Assembly (NCBI GenBank): GCA_934446355.1
Contig: CAKSEC010000001.1
Location: forward strand, 62,001 to 126,000
Length of the DNA: 64,000 bases
Origin: an uncultured Oscillospiraceae bacterium
Lineage (GTDB): Bacteria > Bacillota > Clostridia > Oscillospirales > Ruminococcaceae
Reading direction: 5' to 3'
Shown here in pieces: positions 8,822 to 17,167 of the stretch. Position 1 is the first letter of the stretch, and every line of letters starts with the position of its first letter. The position numbers were made by a program, and so were the translations under genes. The notes beneath the pieces were generated by a model. It did no database searches and was not told the origin of the DNA. It was given only the letters and a program-made list of their open reading frames with translations.

Positions 8822-9430
8822 ATGGCTTTTTTTCTTAACTTCATCAACAATTTCAAGAGGTCTGCGCAGGAACTGAAAAGCGTGCGCTGTATCGTGACCA
8901 TAGGGCTGCTGCTTGCGGCGGCTGTGGTGCTGGACGGCTTCGGCTCGGTGCGTATCGGAGAATATCTGAAGATAAACTTCACGTTTCTCCCGCTTTCGAT
9001 GGTCGGTATTCTTTTCGGACCGGTCGCAGGGCTATTCGCAGGTCTTATGACTGATGTCATCGGATATCTGGTCAACCCGGTCGGCGCATTTATTCCGTGG
9101 CTCATGCTTATTACGGGACTTGAGGGTCTGATATACGGCATGGTGCTCTATAACATAAAAAGCGAAAAGACCGTCAAAACTATCATTCGTATCGTTGCGG
9201 CGAGATTTGCCGTATGCCTGATATGCAATCTCACGCTAAACACTCTGGCACTGTACAGCTACGGCTTTATCAGCGGCGAAAGCTACAGTGCGCTGCTCTG
9301 GGCAAGAGCGGGTGTAAACATCATAACATTCTGTCTTGGCTCGTACATGATGATGGCAGTACTGCTGCCGGTAAAGCAGCTTTACGACCGCAGGATACGG
9401 CATTCCGGACAGAAAGAAAGGCAGAGCTGA
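8822..9430 (+). CDS. folT: ECF transporter S component, folate type
   Basis: A 202-residue integral membrane protein of the ECF S-component class, which binds a vitamin and works with a shared EcfAA'T energising module encoded elsewhere. Hydrophobic segments lie at about 25-42, 55-95, 97-116, 125-145 and 157-178. The motif KINFTFLPLSMVGILFGPVAG (near 50-70) is typical of the FolT family. Folate specificity is supported independently by the THF riboswitch upstream. The ATG at 8822 follows GGAGGATAAAG. The TGA stop is one base before the proC ATG, so the two are probably co-translated. Confidence 0.88.
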   Translation: MAFFLNFINNFKRSAQELKSVRCIVTIGLLLAAAVVLDGFGSVRIGEYLKINFTFLPLSMVGILFGPVAGLFAGLMTDVIGYLVNPVGAFIPWLMLITGLEGLIYGMVLYNIKSEKTVKTIIRIVAARFAVCLICNLTLNTLALYSYGFISGESYSALLWARAGVNIITFCLGSYMMMAVLLPVKQLYDRRIRHSGQKERQS

Positions 9431-9431
9431 A

Positions 9432-10226
9432 ATGGTAAAGCTTGGTTTCATCGGCGTCGGCAATATGGGCGGCGCAATTCTCAAAGGTATCGAGGGTAAG
9501 CTCGGAAATACGGCGGTGTTCGCCTATGACGCAAACGCAGAAAAGCTGCGCGACCTGCGCCTTGTTGGTGCGACAGCGGCAGGCAGCGCAAAGGAGATAG
9601 CCGACAAATGCGACTATATCCTGCTCGCAGTTAAGCCACAGCATCTGGGCGAGGTGCTCTCCGAGATAAAGGACAGCGTAAAGCCCGAAACGGTGTTTAT
9701 CTCGATATGCGCAGGCATTTCTGCCGAATTTATCAGGGAGCGCACTATCCCCAACGCAAAGGTCGTTCTGGTCATGCCGAATACCCCGATGATGCTCGGC
9801 TGCGGCGCTTCTGCGATGTCGCACGACGACGCCGTAACAGAGGAGGAGTTCGCATTTGCCCGCAAGATAATCGGAAGCTGCGGTATCACCGAGGTGGTTT
9901 CCACCGACAAAATGAAAGAGGTCATCGCAATAAACGGCAGTTCTCCGGCTTTCATTTACCTCTATGCGAAGGGCTTTGTTGACTACGCAGATTCTGTCGG
10001 CATAGACAAGGACGCCGCCCTGCGGCTCTTTGCCCAGAGCCTTATAGGCTCGGCAAAAATGCTCACCGATTCCGGAATGACGGTGGACGAGCTTATAAAG
10101 CAGGTATCCTCCCCCGGAGGCACTACCCTCGCAGGACTTGACGAACTCTACAAGGGCGACCTAACCGGCGACGTCAAGAGAGCCTGCGAGGCCTGCACCA
10201 AAAGAGCCTATGAACTTGGCCAGTGA
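9432..10226 (+). CDS. proC: Pyrroline-5-carboxylate reductase
   Basis: ProC reduces 1-pyrroline-5-carboxylate to proline with NAD(P)H. The 264-residue product has the Rossmann start VKLGFIGVGNMGGAILKGI, the conserved VMPNTP motif near residue 115, and the C-terminal family signature QVSSPGGTTLAGL around 218-232. Length is normal. It is tightly linked to folT (one intervening base) and so may be under the THF riboswitch too, which would be an unusual target; pathway logic for that link is not obvious. A strong terminator follows. Confidence 0.95.
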   Translation: MVKLGFIGVGNMGGAILKGIEGKLGNTAVFAYDANAEKLRDLRLVGATAAGSAKEIADKCDYILLAVKPQHLGEVLSEIKDSVKPETVFISICAGISAEFIRERTIPNAKVVLVMPNTPMMLGCGASAMSHDDAVTEEEFAFARKIIGSCGITEVVSTDKMKEVIAINGSSPAFIYLYAKGFVDYADSVGIDKDAALRLFAQSLIGSAKMLTDSGMTVDELIKQVSSPGGTTLAGLDELYKGDLTGDVKRACEACTKRAYELGQ

Positions 10227-10242
10227 TTTAGAATAGTATAGC

Positions 10243-10290
10243 GCCGAAACGCCACACAAGGATAAGACTTGTGCGGCGTTTCGGATTTAT
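10243..10290 (+). terminator. proC terminator
   Basis: CCGAAACGCC..CACAAG and CTTGTGC.GGCGTTTCGG form a long stem around GATAAGA, followed by ATTTATT. Confidence 0.8.
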
Positions 10291-10304
10291 TGGGATAAAT
10301 TTCC

Positions 10305-10407
10305 AGACTGGCGAGAAGCCCTCAGATTCTAGGAACCCGCATACCGACTAGGCTTTGTGCCTGTCGTTATGCGGGTGAGGACGAAGATGAGAGTTTATCG
10401 CCAGTCT
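10305..10407 (+). repeat. Nested palindromic repeat, copy A (full)
   Basis: AGACTGGCGAGAAGCCCTC pairs with its complement at the far end (GAG..TTTATCGCCAGTCT). Inside sits a second stem (CCCGCATA/TATGCGGG) capped by CTAGGCTTTGTGCCTG. The element lies between convergent proC and the ABC importer. Four other clear copies occur in the window (49130, 52859, 58785, 25126). Confidence 0.85.
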
Positions 10408-10409
10408 AC

Positions 10410-10444
10410 AAAACCACCCCCGCTAAATAAGCGAGGGCAGTTTT
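10410..10444 (-). terminator. Terminator of the sugar ABC importer operon (bidirectional)
   Basis: AAAAC..CCCCCGCT and AGCGAGGG..GTTTTG form a stem flanked by A- and T-runs, so it can act for both the importer operon and proC. Confidence 0.7.
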
Positions 10445-10497
10445 GTGTATAGGATTTTGGGGGTTATCTGAAGATGAAAGGTTTCCATTAAACAGAC

Positions 10498-11379
10498 TTA
10501 TTCCTTTACCGAGCCGGTAACTAGGTTGCTGTATATTGACTTCTGCAGGAACAGGAAGATTATCAGCGACGGGATTATACAAATGATGATACCGGCGAAG
10601 ATTACCTCCCACTTTGCGCCATACGGACCGATGAAGCGATAGAGCGCTGTGGATACCACTGCGAGGTCCTGATTAGGCATATACAGGTTTGCTGTATAGA
10701 AGTCGTTGTAGATAGAAACGAACTTGATGACAAGGACGGTAGCTATCGCAGGGCGCAGCATAGGAAGGATAATGCTGAAATATACTCTGGGATAGCTTGC
10801 TCCGTCCAGTATCGCACTTTCGTCAAGCGATTTGGAGATGTTGTCGAGGAACTGAATGAATATGTATATCGAGATGATGTCGGTTCCTATGTAGAGTATG
10901 CAGGGTGCGGCAAGCGTGTTGTACAGTCCAAGCGAACTTACTATCTGGAACACCGTTACCTGCATGGAGATATTCGGAAGCAGTGCTGCGATAAGGAACA
11001 CCAGCTTAACGCCGCGTGTGAACAGCATATTGAAACGCTGCAGCACGAACGCCGTCATTGTACCTGTGATTATCGTACCGAAGCAGGATATCACAAGAAT
11101 GATAATCGTATTAAGCAGACCCTGAAGCACCTTACCATTCACGAATGCGATCTTAAAGTTCTCAAACTGCGGAACTGCGGGGAACTCGAACACTCCCGTC
11201 GAGATATATTCCTCATGGGTCTTGAACGCGCCGATAAGCACGACCACCAGGGGAATAATTACCATCAGACAGCAGATTATCAGGAACACATACTTCAGAG
11301 CCTGTGTAAAGAACTTTGAGCATTTGTACATCTGATTCTGAACGTGCTTTTCGGACTTATTCTTAGCCAAATCAGCCAT
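10498..11379 (-). CDS. Carbohydrate ABC transporter permease (MalG type)
   Basis: A 293-residue permease of a CUT1-type sugar importer. It has six predicted membrane segments (about 30-52, 88-115, 125-147, 158-180, 205-230, 258-278) and the EAA coupling loop around SLDESAILDGASYPRVYFSIILPMLRP (about 183-209), which docks on the ATPase. It starts four bases after the MalF-type gene, so both are one unit. No ATPase gene lies here; such importers often share an MsmK-type ATPase encoded elsewhere. The substrate is unknown; nearby beta-glucan enzymes make cello-oligosaccharides a reasonable guess. Confidence 0.9.
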   Translation of the reverse strand: MADLAKNKSEKHVQNQMYKCSKFFTQALKYVFLIICCLMVIIPLVVVLIGAFKTHEEYISTGVFEFPAVPQFENFKIAFVNGKVLQGLLNTIIILVISCFGTIITGTMTAFVLQRFNMLFTRGVKLVFLIAALLPNISMQVTVFQIVSSLGLYNTLAAPCILYIGTDIISIYIFIQFLDNISKSLDESAILDGASYPRVYFSIILPMLRPAIATVLVIKFVSIYNDFYTANLYMPNQDLAVVSTALYRFIGPYGAKWEVIFAGIIICIIPSLIIFLFLQKSIYSNLVTGSVKE

Positions 11380-11383
11380 GTGC

Positions 11384-12313
11384 TCACTTCCTTTCCCGGA
11401 ATACTGCCTTTTGTATCGCCGTGACTATCAGAATGATCGCCAGCAGCACGATAGCCATTGCCGAGGCAAGACCTATCTTCTGATACTTGAACGCGGTTTC
11501 TATCGTCTTGATAACAAAGGTACTCGTTCCGTTCTTGCCCTCCGTGATGATGTAGGGTATCTCGAAAACGGAAACCGCGCCCTTAATGGCAAGGATAAGC
11601 TGCAGACCAACGATAGGACGAATGCTGGGGAACACTATGTAGCGGAATCTCTGCCAAGCATTTGCGCCGTCGAGGTCTGCCGCCTCGTATATTTCCGGCG
11701 AAATGGACTGAATGGCGCCGATGTACATGATTATATCAAAGCCTATGTATCGCCATATAGACGCGAACACTAGGCAAATGTTCACAAGATTAGGGTCGCT
11801 GAGCCATCTTACCGGCTCTGCGCCAAAAAGCGTCAGAATGCTGTTGAGAGTACCCTCGGTGTTGGTGATACCGTCGCCCTTCTGGAAGAATCGGCGGAAT
11901 ATCAGCGAAACAGCAACGCCGTTCATCATATACGGGAAGAACAGCACGCCCTTGAACACATTAGCGAATTTAAGCTTCGAGCAAAGGACCGAAGCGATAA
12001 GCAGAGCGAAAGCCTGCTGTAAGAACGAACCTATCAGGTAATAGAGAGAGTTTGCAAATGTCTGGAGATAGGCGGTGTCGGTAAATATTCTGACATAATT
12101 GTCGAACCCGACCCATTCCCAGCTCACGCCGAGCTGGTCACGCTTCTGGAAGCTGAATATCCCCATGTTCACTGCCGGAATGACGGTGAACAGCACAAGC
12201 AGCACCAGCGGAACAAGCAGGAACAGTATGGTCGTTGTATATTTCTGACCGGTGTAGCCTTTCAGCCACTGGGCAAGGCTGCGCTTTTTTGCTGCAGGAG
12301 CATTGACTGCCAT
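11384..12313 (-). CDS. Carbohydrate ABC transporter permease (MalF type)
   Basis: The partner permease, 309 residues, with the basic N-terminal tail (KKRSLAQWLKGYTGQKY) of CUT1 systems, a first helix at about 30-52, and five more downstream. Its EAA loop is visible as PEIYEAADLDGANAWQRFRYIVFPSIRP (about 213-240). An AAAGGATAG ribosome site precedes the ATG at 12311-12313. It lies between the solute-binding protein gene, with hairpins in the gap, and the MalG-type gene. Confidence 0.9.
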   Translation of the reverse strand: MAVNAPAAKKRSLAQWLKGYTGQKYTTTILFLLVPLVLLVLFTVIPAVNMGIFSFQKRDQLGVSWEWVGFDNYVRIFTDTAYLQTFANSLYYLIGSFLQQAFALLIASVLCSKLKFANVFKGVLFFPYMMNGVAVSLIFRRFFQKGDGITNTEGTLNSILTLFGAEPVRWLSDPNLVNICLVFASIWRYIGFDIIMYIGAIQSISPEIYEAADLDGANAWQRFRYIVFPSIRPIVGLQLILAIKGAVSVFEIPYIITEGKNGTSTFVIKTIETAFKYQKIGLASAMAIVLLAIILIVTAIQKAVFRERK

Positions 12314-12367
12314 AAAGACACTATCCTTTCACCCGTGCCGCCGGATAGTCCGGAGGTGGGAAGTTTT

Positions 12368-12412
12368 CTGCTGCGCTTCAGCAGTCCGCACGGGGCGCAC
12401 CATACGCCCCGT
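12368..12412 (-). other. Stem-loops between binding-protein and permease genes
   Basis: Two hairpins, ACGGGGCG/CGCCCCGT (12390-12412) and CTGCTG/CAGCAG (12368-12384), sit in the 147-base gap. Such structures often stabilise the upstream binding-protein message and reduce permease expression. Confidence 0.55.
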
Positions 12413-12460
12413 CGGAAAGCCGAGGAGAAATCTACGATGAAATCGGTGGTGTTTTAATAA

Positions 12461-13879
12461 TTAGGAGTTTGCTGCGAGATATGCTGCAAATTCAGCGTTG
12501 GCGTCACGTGTGGTGTTCCACTTGTTGTTAGCCTCTGCAAGGATAGCCTTGAACTCGTCCTCGCCCTTGCCAGCAAATGCAGCAGCTGCGATCTTGATCT
12601 TGAAGTTGTCAGCGTCGCCCTGCCATGTGCCGACCTCAGACTCGTTGTTGATAGCGTCCCAAACGCCTACAAGTCCCTCAGGAGCAGGCTCAGTGATGAA
12701 CAGTTCGCAGTCAGCGAAGTCAGTCAGGTAGTCAGGAAGCTCAGAGCCCTTAAGTGCGCAGATGGAGCCTTCCTTCTTTGCAAAGCCGCTTTCGCCAACG
12801 AACCATGTGATGTACTTCTTACCAAGTTCCTTGATAGCGTCAGAACGGTTCTTGTTTACGCCCATGCAGTAGTCAGGAGCGGACTCAGCGTACTGCTTGC
12901 CGTCCTTGCTGAACGGAGCGGGCATATAGCCGATATCGTCGCCCTTATCGCCAGCTTCCTTGAACTGAGAAACTGCCCAAGAGCCCATTACCATTGTTGC
13001 GATCTTGCCTTCGTTGATAGCAGCCTTGCAGCCTTCCCAGTCGGTGGTCATCGGATCTTCCTCGTGGAGGGTAGGATCAGAGAACACATCGAACATCATC
13101 TTGTAAACCTCATAGTAAGCGTCGCCCTCGACGAACAGATCACGCTGAGAAGTGAGAATATCGTTCTCATAGGTGCTGCTGCCGGAAGCAGAGTTTACAA
13201 GTGCTGCCCACTGAACGAGAGTCCAGCTTGCGTCAGCGTAGTTGGTGTAGTAGGGGATAGCTTCGGTGTTAGCCTTGATAAGTTTCAGGTCCTCGACGAA
13301 CTCTGCAGGTGTGGTCGGAAGAGTCTCAATGCCAGCTTCCTTCCAGATGCGCTTGTTGTAGCAGATACCGCCTGCAACAGAACCGAGGTGTGCGATACCG
13401 TAAACGGTGTTGTCGTACATCTTCTTGTCTGCCCAGTAGTACTTCTCGTTCATCTCGTCATAGGTGCCGAGCGGCTCGAAGAAGTTTGCGAGATCCATTA
13501 CCTTAACGGTATCAGGGATCATCAGAACGTCGCCGTATTCGGTGGTGTTCATCATTGTGGATACGTCGGAAGCATAGTCGGTGAAGCCCGTGTACTTAAC
13601 TGTGCAGTTGTTAGCTTCCTCGAATGCCTTTGTCATCTCTGCCAGAGAGCCGTCCTCCAGACGGTCGGTACGGTGGGTAAGTACGTTAAGGGTCAGCTTC
13701 TCACCGGTGCTTGTCTCAACGGAAGTGTCGCTGTCCTTGGAATCGTTTCCACCCTGCGAAGCAGAACCACTTGAAGTGTTGCTGTTGGTAGTGCTGGAAG
13801 ATGTGCCGCCGTTGCAAGCAGTCAGGCTGAGAATAGTGCCGGCTGCAAGCAGACCTGCCATTGCCTTTTTGAAGATCAT
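12461..13879 (-). CDS. Sugar ABC transporter substrate-binding lipoprotein
   Basis: A 472-residue extracellular solute-binding protein (family 1). The ATG at 13877-13879 was chosen because GGAGGTAAAATT precedes it and it gives a clean lipoprotein signal, MIFKKAMAGLLAAGTILSL, with lipobox LTAC. A Ser/Gly/Asn-rich linker (about 25-55) follows the lipidated cysteine, then the two-lobed binding domain. The frame extends 18 codons upstream without a ribosome site. It is the first gene of the importer operon and has its own strong promoter. Typical sugar-binding aromatic residues (for example ADASWTLVQWAALVN) are present, but substrate cannot be read from sequence. Confidence 0.93.
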   Translation of the reverse strand: MIFKKAMAGLLAAGTILSLTACNGGTSSSTTNSNTSSGSASQGGNDSKDSDTSVETSTGEKLTLNVLTHRTDRLEDGSLAEMTKAFEEANNCTVKYTGFTDYASDVSTMMNTTEYGDVLMIPDTVKVMDLANFFEPLGTYDEMNEKYYWADKKMYDNTVYGIAHLGSVAGGICYNKRIWKEAGIETLPTTPAEFVEDLKLIKANTEAIPYYTNYADASWTLVQWAALVNSASGSSTYENDILTSQRDLFVEGDAYYEVYKMMFDVFSDPTLHEEDPMTTDWEGCKAAINEGKIATMVMGSWAVSQFKEAGDKGDDIGYMPAPFSKDGKQYAESAPDYCMGVNKNRSDAIKELGKKYITWFVGESGFAKKEGSICALKGSELPDYLTDFADCELFITEPAPEGLVGVWDAINNESEVGTWQGDADNFKIKIAAAAFAGKGEDEFKAILAEANNKWNTTRDANAEFAAYLAANS

Positions 13880-13980
13880 AATTTTACCTCCACAAAATCT
13901 TATTCTAAAGCAATTGAAGTAATCGAAATTCATGAAGCGACAAGGTTATTCATAAATCTCTATCACTTAATTTCAAGTTA

Positions 13981-14009
13981 ATTATAACGCATTTTCTAGC
14001 TAAAGTCAA
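13981..14009 (-). promoter_or_regulatory. Promoter of the sugar importer operon
   Basis: On the reverse strand TTGACT (14004-14009), a 17-bp spacer and TATAAT (13981-13986), about 100 bases before the lipoprotein ATG. From here to 14179 the sequence is AT-rich with no gene or clear signal. Confidence 0.75.
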
Positions 14010-14179
14010 CAGGTCTGGAACATTTTCGTTAATAAATAATATGAAATCAGAAAAAGAGTTGTGCACTATGTACTAATCGCACAAAGAAGCCATCTTTTAC
14101 TTAATTAAGTTACTTAGGCAAGAATGCAGTATTAAGAGAAATACTTTATGTAACAAAAGTTACAACCCTATTTTAGCCG

Positions 14180-14210
14180 AAAAATCCCCCCTGACAGCAA
14201 GTCAGGGGGA
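14180..14210 (-). terminator. Terminator of the O-acetylhomoserine sulfhydrylase gene
   Basis: On the reverse strand CCCCCTGAC-TTGCT-GTCAGGGGG followed by GATTTTT. Confidence 0.85.
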
Positions 14211-14287
14211 TAAATCATCTGAACTTTTCAGCGGAGGTATTCCCTCCAAAGTCCTATGTTGAAGGTAAGAAAACCAATGGAATATGC

Positions 14288-15580
14288 TTATTTAATAGCG
14301 GCGAAAGCTGTGTCGAGTGCCTCGATAAGGTCGTCGATATGCTCCGTGCCTATAGAAAGCCTTATGGTGTTCGGCTTTATGCCCTGCTCCAGAAGCTCGG
14401 ATTCAGTAAGCTGTGAATGTGTGGTGGAAGCCGGGTGGATAACGAGCGACTTTACATCAGCGACATTTGCAAGCAGCGAGAATATCGGCAGATTGTCGAT
14501 GAACTTCTGAGCGTCCTCAGCGGTGCCCTTTACCTCGAACGTAAAGATAGAACCGCCGCCGTTCGGGAAGTACTTCTTATAAAGTTCGTGCGTAGGCTCG
14601 CTTGCCAGCGACGGGTGATGTACAGCCTCGACCTGCGGGTGCTTGCTGAGGTACTCAACCACCTTCAGCGCATTGAATACGTGACGCTCAACACGCAGCG
14701 AGAGCGTTTCCAGTCCCTGCAGGAAAATGAATGCGTGGAACGGCGAGATAGTGGCGCCGGTGTCGCGAAGCAGTATCGCACGGATATATGTCACAAATGC
14801 CGCTGCGCCAACTGCGTCCGAGAAGCTTATGCCGTGATAGGAGGGGTTCGGCTCGGATATCCACGGATATGCGCCGGACTTCTTCCAGTCAAAATTACCG
14901 CTGTCCACGATAACGCCGCCTATTGCAGTACCGTGACCGCCGATGAACTTCGTTGCGGAATGTACCACGATATCTGCGCCATATTCGATAGGTCTGAGCA
15001 GGTAGGGCGTTGCGAAAGTGCTGTCCACTACCAGCGGAATGTTGTGCGCATGGGCTATCTTAGCCAGCTTCTCGATATCTGCAACGTTTGAGTTCGGGTT
15101 GCCGAGCGACTCAACGTAAAGCGCCTTGGTGTTCTCGTCGATAGCTTCCTCGAACGAGCCCTCAACATAGGGGTCAACGAACTTAGCGGTTATTCCATAA
15201 AGAGGCAGGGTGTGCGCCAGCAGGTTATAAGTACCGCCGTAGATGGTGTTTGAAGCAACGATATTCTCGCCAGCCTTTGCAAGAGCCTGTATCGTGTAGG
15301 TTATCGCTGCTGCGCCGGAAGCCGTAGCGAGTGCAGCCACGCCGCCCTCAAGTGCTGCGATACGCTTCTCAAATACGTCCTGCGTGGAGTTTGTAAGTCT
15401 GCCGTAGATGTTGCCTGCGTCAGCAAGACCGAAGCGTGCGGCTGCGTGGGCGGAGTTCTTGAATACGTAAGAAGTTGTAGCATATATCGGCACTGCACGT
15501 GCGTCTGAAGCGGGGTCGGGCTGCTCCTGTCCAACGTGGAGCTGTAAGGTTTCAAATCTGTAGTTCTTGTTCTCTGACAT
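14288..15580 (-). CDS. O-acetylhomoserine aminocarboxypropyltransferase / sulfhydrylase
   Basis: A 430-residue PLP enzyme of the Cys/Met metabolism family. It makes homocysteine directly from O-acetylhomoserine and sulfide, so it joins sulfide assimilation to methionine synthesis. The PLP lysine is K211 in the motif VVHSATKFIGGHG. The N-terminal FETLQLHVGQEQPDPASDARAVPIY block and the length near 430 separate O-acetylhomoserine sulfhydrylases from the shorter cystathionine synthases and lyases. AGGAGGATAAACACT precedes the ATG. It sits behind a 14-codon leader peptide gene and its own promoter, which suggests control by cysteine or sulfur supply. An O-acetylserine activity is possible as well. 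Confidence 0.93.
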   Translation of the reverse strand: MSENKNYRFETLQLHVGQEQPDPASDARAVPIYATTSYVFKNSAHAAARFGLADAGNIYGRLTNSTQDVFEKRIAALEGGVAALATASGAAAITYTIQALAKAGENIVASNTIYGGTYNLLAHTLPLYGITAKFVDPYVEGSFEEAIDENTKALYVESLGNPNSNVADIEKLAKIAHAHNIPLVVDSTFATPYLLRPIEYGADIVVHSATKFIGGHGTAIGGVIVDSGNFDWKKSGAYPWISEPNPSYHGISFSDAVGAAAFVTYIRAILLRDTGATISPFHAFIFLQGLETLSLRVERHVFNALKVVEYLSKHPQVEAVHHPSLASEPTHELYKKYFPNGGGSIFTFEVKGTAEDAQKFIDNLPIFSLLANVADVKSLVIHPASTTHSQLTESELLEQGIKPNTIRLSIGTEHIDDLIEALDTAFAAIK

Positions 15581-15647
15581 AGTGTTTATCCTCCTGAAAT
15601 TCGTTTGTTGTTCTGGTTTGATTCGTTTTGGTTCGTCTGATAGGAAG

Positions 15648-15692
15648 TCAGCCGCACATTCGGCGGTTCAGTAAGATATTTTGTGCTTTCAT
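15648..15692 (-). CDS. Leader peptide MKAQNILLNRRMCG
   Basis: A 14-codon open frame inside the sulfhydrylase leader. It has an excellent ribosome site (CGGAGGTGCTTAAA) and lies about 30 bases after the promoter -10, in the place expected for a regulatory uORF. It ends with Arg-Arg-Met-Cys-Gly. Met and Cys are the products or relatives of the controlled enzyme, and stalling on such codons is the usual sensing principle. After the stop about 65 bases of A/C-rich, poorly structured RNA lead to the sulfhydrylase ribosome site. The frame is too short to prove translation from sequence alone. Confidence 0.6.
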   Translation of the reverse strand: MKAQNILLNRRMCG

Positions 15693-15721
15693 TTTAAGCA
15701 CCTCCGTTTTTCTTTCTGTAC

Positions 15722-15760
15722 TAAGTATATCATAAGCGTAGGTATTTGTCAAATCTTATT
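15722..15760 (-). promoter_or_regulatory. Promoter of the leader peptide and sulfhydrylase
   Basis: On the reverse strand TTGACA, a 17-bp spacer (AATACCTACGCTTATGA) and TATACT, about 30 bases upstream of the leader peptide ATG. Confidence 0.75.
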
Positions 15761-15806
15761 TTTCTATAGCGTGTTATAGATTTTGTTTATATGTCTATAC
15801 ATGAGA

Positions 15807-15830
15807 AAGGCGGACATTTCTGCCCGCCCA
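15807..15830 (-). terminator. Terminator of the secreted Ig-like protein gene
   Basis: On the reverse strand GGCGGGCA-GAAA-TGTCCGCC followed by TTTCTC. It is nearly identical to the GH94 terminator at 17125. Confidence 0.65.
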
Positions 15831-15855
15831 AAGAGAATATGATTGCCTGCCTCTA

Positions 15856-16986
15856 TTACTTCCATTCAATTGTCATGTTTGCATAACCGCCGTACATTAC
15901 AAAGCTTAATCCGGACTGGAAGTTTGCGACAGTTGCCAGAGTGCTGTAGTTCACCTCGTCGCTGAACTTAACCAACTTCAGATACATATGATTGAGTTTT
16001 TTCAATTCATCAATGGAATATGAACCGGGTTCAATAGTCATTGTAAGCGTGTTTGTTGCCTTGTCAAAGGTGTATTCAAGATCTGTGTTGCTATAGTTGC
16101 ACCGTCTTACGCCGTTATTGTCAAACAGCACGCTAAAGCTGTTCATGGACCAGAATTCCTCTGTGCCGCACGCATAGAATACCACAGAATAAGGCTTTTC
16201 GCTGGTGGCTTTCTTCATGTACTTCGCAAAATCAAAGCCTGTGACTGTGATAGTTGCCTTGGCTCCGTCCTCGGAAACCACTCCGCTGAACTTTACGCCG
16301 TCAAACTCTGATTTTTCCTGCAGCTGAACAAAGGCCTGATCGCTTAAGTTGCTTTCTCCATATTTGTTGATATACGTCTTTTTGTTCACTGTCTTGGCAG
16401 GACCGATATAAAACGCATATGTGTTGTTCAGAACATCAAGCTTTGTGGTGCTGTATTTGCACTTCTTGGTTACTGCAAGCTTCTTGAAATCACCGCCGTT
16501 TGTGGAGCAGTATACATAATACTTTGAAGCCCTGCTAACCTTATCCCACGACAGCGACACCTTGCCGTTTTCAGCTGATATCGTCTTGAAACAGGTGTTC
16601 GGGGGGACTATTTTATACTTAACTTTCAGAGTGCCGGTGTAGCTTCCCTTGCCGGTGATGATCGCAGTCGCTGTTCCGATGCCGTTGTTATTCTTGTAGG
16701 TTACGGTGTAATTCTTGCTGGAAACCTCGTCCTCGTATGCCAACTCGCCATACCCCAGATCGTACTTCTTCTTATACACCTGAATAAGAGGCTTGACCTC
16801 GTCGCCCCAGTATATTGCGTCCGGTATATCTCCTACCACGCACTTGGAAATGTCCTTTTTCGCACCCGGCGCTTCTGCTTCAGCCGTCACAGACTGAATA
16901 TCCTGCGCAAAAGCCGCTGCTGGTACTGCGGTTGCAGTCAATACCGCTGCCGCAAATATTGCGGCAATCTTTGATGATCTTCTCAT
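15856..16986 (-). CDS. Secreted protein with Ig-like and fibronectin-III-like repeats
   Basis: A 376-residue exported protein of unknown function. It has a clear signal peptide (MRRSSKIAAIFAAAVLTATAVPAAAFA, cleavage near 27-28). At about 85-125 is the piece YTVTYKNNNGIGTATAIITG, a repeat common in surface proteins of gut Firmicutes. An Fn3-like segment follows at about 133-215 (ENGKVSLSWDKVSRASKYYV), then a C-terminal beta-rich region with no family I recognise. No LPXTG motif, lipobox or dockerin signature is visible, so it is probably released or held non-covalently. It stands between the sulfhydrylase and GH94 genes with its own promoter and terminator. Confidence 0.75.
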   Translation of the reverse strand: MRRSSKIAAIFAAAVLTATAVPAAAFAQDIQSVTAEAEAPGAKKDISKCVVGDIPDAIYWGDEVKPLIQVYKKKYDLGYGELAYEDEVSSKNYTVTYKNNNGIGTATAIITGKGSYTGTLKVKYKIVPPNTCFKTISAENGKVSLSWDKVSRASKYYVYCSTNGGDFKKLAVTKKCKYSTTKLDVLNNTYAFYIGPAKTVNKKTYINKYGESNLSDQAFVQLQEKSEFDGVKFSGVVSEDGAKATITVTGFDFAKYMKKATSEKPYSVVFYACGTEEFWSMNSFSVLFDNNGVRRCNYSNTDLEYTFDKATNTLTMTIEPGSYSIDELKKLNHMYLKLVKFSDEVNYSTLATVANFQSGLSFVMYGGYANMTIEWK

Positions 16987-17028
16987 AATTTACCCTCGCT
17001 TTCAAAATTCCGTGAATCACTTCACATA

Positions 17029-17064
17029 TATAATTATACCATAGCTGCTCTTTATTAGTCAATG
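17029..17064 (-). promoter_or_regulatory. Promoter of the secreted Ig-like protein gene
   Basis: On the reverse strand TTGACT, an 18-bp spacer (AATAAAGAGCAGCTATGG) and TATAAT, about 50 bases before the ATG. Confidence 0.65.
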
Positions 17065-17100
17065 TGCACAATATATATATATATATATATTGCTGTGCAT
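17064..17100. repeat. (AT)n tract inside a palindrome
   Basis: About eleven AT units (17070-17091) are flanked by TGTGCACA on the left and TGCTGTGCA on the right, so the whole stretch can fold as a long AT hairpin or cruciform just upstream of the secreted protein promoter. Confidence 0.7.
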
Positions 17101-17124
17101 TTTTGACAAAAAGAACAAAATAAT

Positions 17125-17155
17125 AGGCGGGCATTTCTGCCCGCCTATCAATATG
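17125..17155 (-). terminator. GH94 terminator
   Basis: On the reverse strand GGCGGGCA-GAAA-TGCCCGCC followed by TATTATTTTG. Confidence 0.75.
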
Positions 17156-17167
17156 TATTGTCAGCTA

